From NCBI GenBank assembly GCA_051745835.1, contig JBNJEL010000069.1:1-10484 (forward strand): a stretch of 10,484 bases of DNA, written 5' to 3'. The translations under genes and the position numbers were made by a program. The notes under the pieces are model-generated. The model saw only the letters and a program-made list of their open reading frames with translations, had not been told where the DNA came from and did not search any database. Of this stretch, positions 6,350 through 10,484 are shown in pieces. The stretch comes from JBNJEL01 sp051745835. GTDB lineage: Bacteria > Bacillota > Halanaerobiia > Halobacteroidales > Acetohalobiaceae. Position 1 is the stretch's first letter; every line of letters begins with the position of its first letter.

Positions 6350-6748
6350 CTACTCCATTGCTGACTTAATAACTTCTTCTATTTCCTGAGCAATCCGTTG
6401 ATAATCTCTTAACAGCTGAGAAGATAAATCGCGCCCCCAATCTGTTTGTGATACTCCAATAGTAATCAAAATTAATTTTCGATCTACATTATCAGAACCG
6501 TAGGACATAGTTAGATAGCTTAACTTACCAGGCTGTGAATCTTTAGCTGTTACATCAAGAATAATTATTCGTACTGCATTTAATTGCTGCAGTAATTGAT
6601 AAAGATCATAACCTGATTCGCCACCATTAATAAATTCTATCTGATAGTTAGTTAATCTCTCACGTAAAGTATCTAGTAATAACAGAGCAACTCCTAAATC
6701 CCGGCGTAATGGATTACCTAACCCAATAACCGCTAACTTCTTAGTCAT
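6350..6748 (-). CDS. Hydrogenase-maturation-protease-like protein (HycI/HybD family) with degenerate metal ligands
   Basis: 132 residues. The fold signature is seen as KLAVIGLGNPLRRDLGVALLLLD (4-26), NGGESGYDLYQLL (41-53), IIILDVTAKDSQPGKL (61-76) and ITIGVSQTDWGRDLS (95-109). This is the order found in peptidases that trim the nickel-bound C-terminus of hydrogenase large subunits. In active members such as E. coli HybD, three residues (Glu16, Asp62, His93) contact nickel. Here the position after D17 in the first motif is leucine rather than Glu/Asp and no histidine occurs in the third region; only the aspartate of ILD (D65) is kept. No hydrogenase gene is nearby. The ATG at 6748 has AGGTGG just upstream; a longer TTG-initiated frame (6790) lacks a site. 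It starts the run into HD-folP-folB-folK, with its stop touching the next gene. Confidence 0.75.
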   Translation of the reverse strand: MTKKLAVIGLGNPLRRDLGVALLLLDTLRERLTNYQIEFINGGESGYDLYQLLQQLNAVRIIILDVTAKDSQPGKLSYLTMSYGSDNVDRKLILITIGVSQTDWGRDLSSQLLRDYQRIAQEIEEVIKSAME

Positions 6749-6773
6749 TACACCACCTACTTTTACTTGATAA

Positions 6774-6801
6774 TCAATACTCTCTATCAATTATTTGTCA
6801 A
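6774..6801 (-). promoter_or_regulatory. Possible promoter ahead of the protease-like/HD/fol run
   Basis: A perfect -35 TTGACA lies at 6801-6796 on the minus strand. The best -10 is poor (TATTGA at 6779-6774, 16-base spacing). The position, about 25-50 bases before the ATG at 6748 and after a hairpin, is right for an operon promoter, but the weak -10 leaves it uncertain. Confidence 0.4.
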
Positions 6802-6842
6802 GGTTACACATTTTATGTATTATCTAAATTAAATAGTAGATT

Positions 6843-6878
6843 TAAAGTAATGACTAAGCTAATTTAATGATTACTTTA
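6843..6878 (-). terminator. AT-rich hairpin at the end of the thioredoxin-reductase-like gene, possible weak terminator
   Basis: On the minus strand TAAAGTAAT (6878-6870, containing the gene's stop codon) pairs with ATTACTTTA (6851-6843). After a single mismatch the stem can continue for about five more pairs. It is all A-T rich and lacks a proper T-run, so it may be an mRNA end stabiliser or weak terminator. Confidence 0.35.
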
Positions 6879-7722
6879 CCGCATTCAAAGCTGCTAACTG
6901 TCCTTCACCAACAGCTTTAGGTAACTGAGAAGGCTTTCCGATACAATCTCCGGCAGCATAAACACCTTCAATATTAGTCTCAAAGTTTTCATCTACCTTA
7001 ATATAATTACCATCTAGCTCTAACCCTGTTACGATCTCATCCGTCGGTACTGTTGGTCGCAAGATAAAGACGCCATCCACCTCTAAGTTCCTATCTTCTA
7101 ACACCAATTCTGCAACTGAATGATCTCCTTTAATCTCCTGAGGAGTAGATTCAATTACCTCAATCTTATCATTTAATTGACTAAAGTTAGCCCCAAATTG
7201 AGGAATAAAGTAATTAGTAGCCGCCAATTCAGCTAAGAAATTAGCTTCCTCAATACTCTCTTCTCCATAACCAATTACCGCTACATCCTTATCTCTAAAT
7301 AATTGTCCATCACAGGTAGCGCAATAACTAACACCTTGTCCCAAAAATTCCGCTTCTCCAGGCAGTTTGCTCCCTTTACTAACTCCAGTCGATAGAATAA
7401 CCTTTTCAGCTTGCAGATTATCCTGATTAGTTGTAATCGCAAACTGATCTCCCATCGGCATAATCTGAATCACCTTCTTATCAATAATTGGTATCTCTAA
7501 CCGATCAATATGCTCCTCAAATTTAGCAACTAACTCTTCTCCACTGATATCATAAAAACCTAAGTAATTTTCAACATGTGGAGCATCCCAAATACTCCCT
7601 CCTAAACGTTGACTCTCAAAGATAGCAACCTTCTTATTACGAATTCTAGCATTTACAGCAGCAGATAAACCAGCAGGTCCTCCTCCAATAATGGCTATTT
7701 CATACTCTTCAATCTCCGACAT
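6871..7722 (-). CDS. Thioredoxin-reductase-like flavoprotein without canonical NADPH motifs
   Basis: 283 residues, somewhat shorter than typical thioredoxin reductase (about 310). The FAD site is intact: AIIGGGPAGLSAA (10-22), STGVSKGSKLPGEAEF (111-126) and GVYAAGDCIGKPSQLPKAVGEG near the end. The redox pair is VSYCATCDG (C134, C137). The second nucleotide domain is unusual: the usual GGGxSA is GYGEESIEEA (151-160), and the HRRxxxR patch that binds the NADPH phosphate is absent, with YFIPQFGAN there instead. Such losses are described for ferredoxin-dependent flavin thioredoxin reductases of clostridia, so the electron donor may not be NADPH. The ATG at 7722 follows AGGAGTGAT. It stands alone after the grdCD terminator; glycine reductase uses thioredoxin, so a link is plausible. 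A role with another disulfide substrate cannot be excluded. Confidence 0.85.
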   Translation of the reverse strand: MSEIEEYEIAIIGGGPAGLSAAVNARIRNKKVAIFESQRLGGSIWDAPHVENYLGFYDISGEELVAKFEEHIDRLEIPIIDKKVIQIMPMGDQFAITTNQDNLQAEKVILSTGVSKGSKLPGEAEFLGQGVSYCATCDGQLFRDKDVAVIGYGEESIEEANFLAELAATNYFIPQFGANFSQLNDKIEVIESTPQEIKGDHSVAELVLEDRNLEVDGVFILRPTVPTDEIVTGLELDGNYIKVDENFETNIEGVYAAGDCIGKPSQLPKAVGEGQLAALNAVK

Positions 7723-7842
7723 TAAATATCACTCCTATCAATAATATATATTCTACCCTAATTTATTAAAGTATCTTACGCTAAATTAATCTACTTTATA
7801 ATAACTACTACTAGATAATATAAATAATTCCTGCAAAAGAGT

Positions 7843-7875
7843 AAAAGACCAAGTAGAGTTAATCCCTACTTGGTC
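7843..7875 (-). terminator. Rho-independent terminator after grdD
   Basis: On the minus strand GACCAAGTAG (7875-7866) pairs perfectly with CTACTTGGTC (7856-7847) around a 9-base loop, followed by TTTT and, after three bases, another TTTT-containing stretch. It lies about 27 bases after the grdD stop and should end the grd transcript. Confidence 0.85.
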
Positions 7876-7901
7876 ATAATAAATAGCTTTAATTATAATT
7901 A

Positions 7902-9062
7902 TTAATTAATAAATTGCTCCTCTTTTAAAATCCTTTCAGCCGCTTCCTGGTCTTCGGAAGCTATTAAGACTACTGGACCAGAACAGCCCATTCCTGTTTC
8001 AGCATAGATACCTTCCTGCCAGAGAGCAAATTTAGCATCATCTAAGACTAAAATATCAATTCCGGAGATTTCTTCGGTAACTGTCTTCTGAGGAGGAGCA
8101 GAGACCTCTTCTACTTTAGATGATTGATTGCTCTCTAAAGAGTCGAGTATCTCTTCTAATCCAGCTTCTTCTGCTACTTTAAATTCTTGTTTGCTGACTT
8201 TAAGTAAATCACCTTGAGCTACATCAGCAGCATATCTAATCGCTCCAGAAATCACTGGTGCTCCGGATGCTCGCGAGACAATATTAACAATCTGCTCATA
8301 ATCCTGACCAATCCCCGGTCCATAACCGTAACCTAAAGCTTCATAAGTCCCACCGGTAGTGAAAGCCGAAAATAACTTCATTAATAGATTACCGGTCAAG
8401 GTATCAGTCACCATAATATCGGCTGAAGCTACCAATAGATCATTACCCCGCATCACAGCTCCGCCGTCAGCTCGCGCAGACTGCGCAAAGTTGATCGGAT
8501 AGCCATTAGCAGCTAACTCTTGGAGTGCCTGCTCTACCTGTCGGGCTCCATCAACATTTAAGATACCGACCGTCGGTTCTTCAATCCCTAGTGACTTAGC
8601 AGCTATAATTCCATAGACTGCATTCTTAACCATTGCTTTAACGCGGTCAGTGTCAGCACTGCCGGTTGAAGTAGCTAAAATTAATTCCTTACCGCGCCCG
8701 GGAGTGACAACTCTCCCCACTGTTGAGACACCGATAGGAAAGTTATAATGCATCGTCACACCGGCATCTGCCCTACCACTAGCTAGCAACTCTTCTAATT
8801 TATCATGAGCTTCATCTTCACAGTCAGTCACAAATTCAACTTCTAACTCACTATCAACTTCTGGACCAATAAGCAGCACCTCTAAATCCTGATACTGTTT
8901 GTTAGCTAATTCAGCACCTTTGACAACTTCTGCAACTCCATGTTCACTACTTAAAGTGGTCACTGCAACTGTGCTCTTCTCGCCCCATTCATCATCTTCT
9001 ACCGCATCAGCTAACTGATTAAATATTGTGGCTAGCTCTTCTTTAGTTCTCTTAGTAGACAC
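7902..9062 (-). CDS. grdD: Glycine reductase component C, alpha subunit (acetyl phosphate-forming)
   Basis: With GrdC it forms component C of glycine (or betaine/sarcosine) reductase, which takes the selenium-bound carboxymethyl group from component A and phosphate to give acetyl phosphate for ATP synthesis. The 386 residues agree with the family. Residues about 31-290 have the PlsX/phosphotransacylase-like core (GVAEVVKGAELA; ILNVDGARQVEQAL; MVTDTLTGNLLMKLFSAF; GYGYGPGIGQDYEQIVNIVSRASGAPVISGAIRYAADVAQGD). An acidic Ser/Pro-containing linker follows (about 305-330). The C-terminal segment ends with ETGMGCSGPVVLIAS, whose C360 matches the catalytic cysteine known near position 359 in characterised GrdD. 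The start is GTG at 9062, chosen because AGGAGG lies 7 bases upstream. It follows grdC by 21 bases and no in-frame UGA occurs. Confidence 0.95.
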   Translation of the reverse strand: MSTKRTKEELATIFNQLADAVEDDEWGEKSTVAVTTLSSEHGVAEVVKGAELANKQYQDLEVLLIGPEVDSELEVEFVTDCEDEAHDKLEELLASGRADAGVTMHYNFPIGVSTVGRVVTPGRGKELILATSTGSADTDRVKAMVKNAVYGIIAAKSLGIEEPTVGILNVDGARQVEQALQELAANGYPINFAQSARADGGAVMRGNDLLVASADIMVTDTLTGNLLMKLFSAFTTGGTYEALGYGYGPGIGQDYEQIVNIVSRASGAPVISGAIRYAADVAQGDLLKVSKQEFKVAEEAGLEEILDSLESNQSSKVEEVSAPPQKTVTEEISGIDILVLDDAKFALWQEGIYAETGMGCSGPVVLIASEDQEAAERILKEEQFIN

Positions 9063-9083
9063 ACTTCCACCTCCTACCCAAAC

Positions 9084-10484
9084 TTATTCTGCTAATAATG
9101 AATCGGCTAAATCTCTCATGGCACTACCAACTATCTCTCTTAGCTGCTCTTCACTAACTCCACTCTCTTCTTCAGCTACTCCGGAATTCTCTTCTATAAT
9201 AAATGAGATACCATCAAAAAGATTAGTCATCCGCCCTAAGAAGAGACTTCCTTTACCGATAATCATACTTCTTTCGATCTCACCTTCCAACATCTTCTGC
9301 CGCGCATGACCGATAAATGGTACTCCCGAAGGTATATGACCCTGGGTAGGAGCAAAACCAACCATTCCATAATCATCAGCAAAAGTAGCTACCTCAGCTC
9401 GTTCTAATTCTCCCTTCTTCACTCCTAAAGCTGCGATCATCTTATAGTTCGAAGCTGGAACATCGCCAGCACCAGCCGGTTTAGTAATCTCTGGATTCTG
9501 CATCTCTACTGAATACTTATCTATATCAGTAATCTGCAGTCCAATCTCATCTAATGGTTCAGTCACTAATGAGGAGATCACTGCCTGTGGAGAAGAACCG
9601 GTATCAACCTGATGACGACCAATAGCATCAGTTCTTAAAACCGGATTAACACCGTCATCTTGACTGACTAAAACTGCAAATCCGCCTAAACAATCCTCTA
9701 ATACCGGCATCTCATGCTCTACATGATCCTTACCATTCATTCCTAATTTAGCTGTCGATCCGCCGGCAACAACTACGACATTATCATAGATACCCGACTT
9801 CACCAAAGCAGCAGCATTAACTAAGCCATGAGCAGGCCCAGCACAGAAACTGCGTGTATCAGAACCTGTTGCCTGACTACAGCCAGCTGCTTCCGCAATA
9901 GATTTAGCTATATTACCACCACCGCGCTGGTTAATATCACCGCAGGCTTCCTCAGATACTTCAATTACATAATCGACTTCTTCTAAATCGATATCCTCCT
10001 GCTTACCAAGATGTAACATAGCTAAAACTGCCGACGCCTTACTGACTGTATTCTCCAACATTACGTGACTAGAAAGATTAATATCGTCTTCGTGAGCTTG
10101 TTTTACACAGCCGACTAATTGTTGATCAATCAATAGTGGTTCAGCTACTCCATCCGCTACTAAATCTTCAATTACTTCTAGCTCGATACCTTCAATCTGA
10201 TCTAATTTATCTTCAGCACCCAAGATTGGATGTTCACTCAAACTCTCTTGAGCCTGCTTAGCAAGCTGCTGACTTAACTTCACTAGATCAAAAGCATCAA
10301 CAATCTTCATTAATCCGTAAAACTCTTCTTCCGGCATAATCTCGCCCCAGTTACTATAACGCTTAGCTTCAGCAATTCCATTTTTATACCAAGGCTGATC
10401 AGCTGCACCCAATTCATCCACTGCTAAGTTACCAATATAAGCTTGATTAGGTCCATAATCAACTGCTGCTTTATAGTCACGTAA
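9084..10484 (-). CDS. grdC: Glycine reductase component C, beta subunit, 5' end beyond window
   Basis: Partner of GrdD in component C. The frame is open to the right edge. The first visible residues (YKAAVDYGPNQAYIGNL) continue directly into the rest, so the in-frame GTG at 10421 is internal and about 466 residues of an expected roughly 510 are present. The protein belongs to the thiolase/FabH-like fold. Landmarks are SACGDINQ-like EACGDINQRGGGNIAKSIAEAAGC, then SFCAGPAHGLVNAAALVKSG with the putative active cysteine, VVVVAGGSTAKLGMNGKDHV, GRHQVDTGSSPQAVI, EITKPAGAGDVPASNYKMIAALG, FAPTQGHIPSGVPFIGHA and GKGSLFLGRMTNLFDGISF. The usual GrdA, GrdB and GrdE genes are not in the window and would be expected upstream, beyond 10484. 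GrdC and GrdD serve glycine, betaine and sarcosine reductases alike, so the substrate cannot be told from here. Confidence 0.95.
   Translation of the reverse strand, partial: LRDYKAAVDYGPNQAYIGNLAVDELGAADQPWYKNGIAEAKRYSNWGEIMPEEEFYGLMKIVDAFDLVKLSQQLAKQAQESLSEHPILGAEDKLDQIEGIELEVIEDLVADGVAEPLLIDQQLVGCVKQAHEDDINLSSHVMLENTVSKASAVLAMLHLGKQEDIDLEEVDYVIEVSEEACGDINQRGGGNIAKSIAEAAGCSQATGSDTRSFCAGPAHGLVNAAALVKSGIYDNVVVVAGGSTAKLGMNGKDHVEHEMPVLEDCLGGFAVLVSQDDGVNPVLRTDAIGRHQVDTGSSPQAVISSLVTEPLDEIGLQITDIDKYSVEMQNPEITKPAGAGDVPASNYKMIAALGVKKGELERAEVATFADDYGMVGFAPTQGHIPSGVPFIGHARQKMLEGEIERSMIIGKGSLFLGRMTNLFDGISFIIEENSGVAEEESGVSEEQLREIVGSAMRDLADSLLAE

Noticed and set aside
6749..6790. TTG-initiated N-terminal extension of the protease-like gene
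   Set aside because: No ribosome binding site lies before the TTG, the added residues are not family-like, and the ATG at 6748 has AGGTGG just upstream.
9028..9309. Plus-strand open frame of 93 residues, Ser/Leu-rich
   Set aside because: It is antisense to the grdC 3' end and the grdD start; its composition is what the opposite strand of acidic coding DNA gives.
10419..10421. In-frame GTG as start of grdC
   Set aside because: The frame stays open upstream to the window edge and the upstream residues (GPNQAYIGNL) fit GrdC, so the gene is simply truncated.
1..10484. CRISPR arrays, tRNA/rRNA genes, insertion sequences, attachment sites
   Set aside because: No regular repeats, cloverleaf sequences, transposase motifs or long terminal repeats were seen on either strand.

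Overview
All genes supported in this window lie on the minus strand, so transcription runs from right (10484) to left (1). The DNA is AT-rich, with strong AGGAGG-type ribosome binding sites, tight gene spacing and many acidic proteins. Glycine reductase component C (GrdC, GrdD) points to an anaerobic, amino-acid- or betaine-fermenting Firmicute. A halophilic Halanaerobiales member of the Acetohalobium/Halobacteroides kind is my best guess, but that is inference from gene content and not a sequence match.

Layout in transcription order: (1) 10484-7902, grdC (5' end cut by the window edge) and grdD, closed by a strong hairpin terminator. (2) 7722-6871, a single thioredoxin-reductase-like flavoprotein that keeps its FAD site and CATC redox pair but lacks the usual NADPH-binding signatures. 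(3) 6748-3746, a tightly packed run: a hydrogenase-maturation-protease-like protein with degenerate metal ligands, a small HD-domain protein, then folP, folB and folK (the last steps to dihydropteroate). (4) 3686-3258, a Fur-family regulator with a perfect consensus promoter whose -35 overlaps the folK stop codon and whose -10 lies inside a palindrome. Its terminator overlaps its own last codons. (5) 3109-1835, feoA, a 51-residue cysteine-rich zinc-ribbon-like protein and aroE, preceded by a promoter with a near-perfect Fur box between -35 and -10 and closed by a terminator. (6) 1493-1, the N-terminal 497 residues of a membrane CHASE-PAS-GGDEF protein that runs off the left edge.

How they fit together: GrdCD releases acetyl phosphate from the carboxymethyl-selenoenzyme intermediate of glycine reductase. 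The enzyme needs reduced thioredoxin, so the neighbouring flavoprotein is a plausible electron supplier. The fol genes supply folate, which a glycine-metabolising anaerobe needs for one-carbon transfer. The fur/feoA region is an iron-control point, and aroE appears to be carried along in the iron-responsive transcript.

No tRNA, rRNA, CRISPR array, insertion sequence or phage gene was seen. The points most worth a second look are the non-canonical thioredoxin reductase, the unlisted Cys-rich small protein in the Fur-controlled feoA-aroE operon, the ligand-poor protease-like protein, and the HD protein as a candidate for the missing phosphatase step of folate synthesis.
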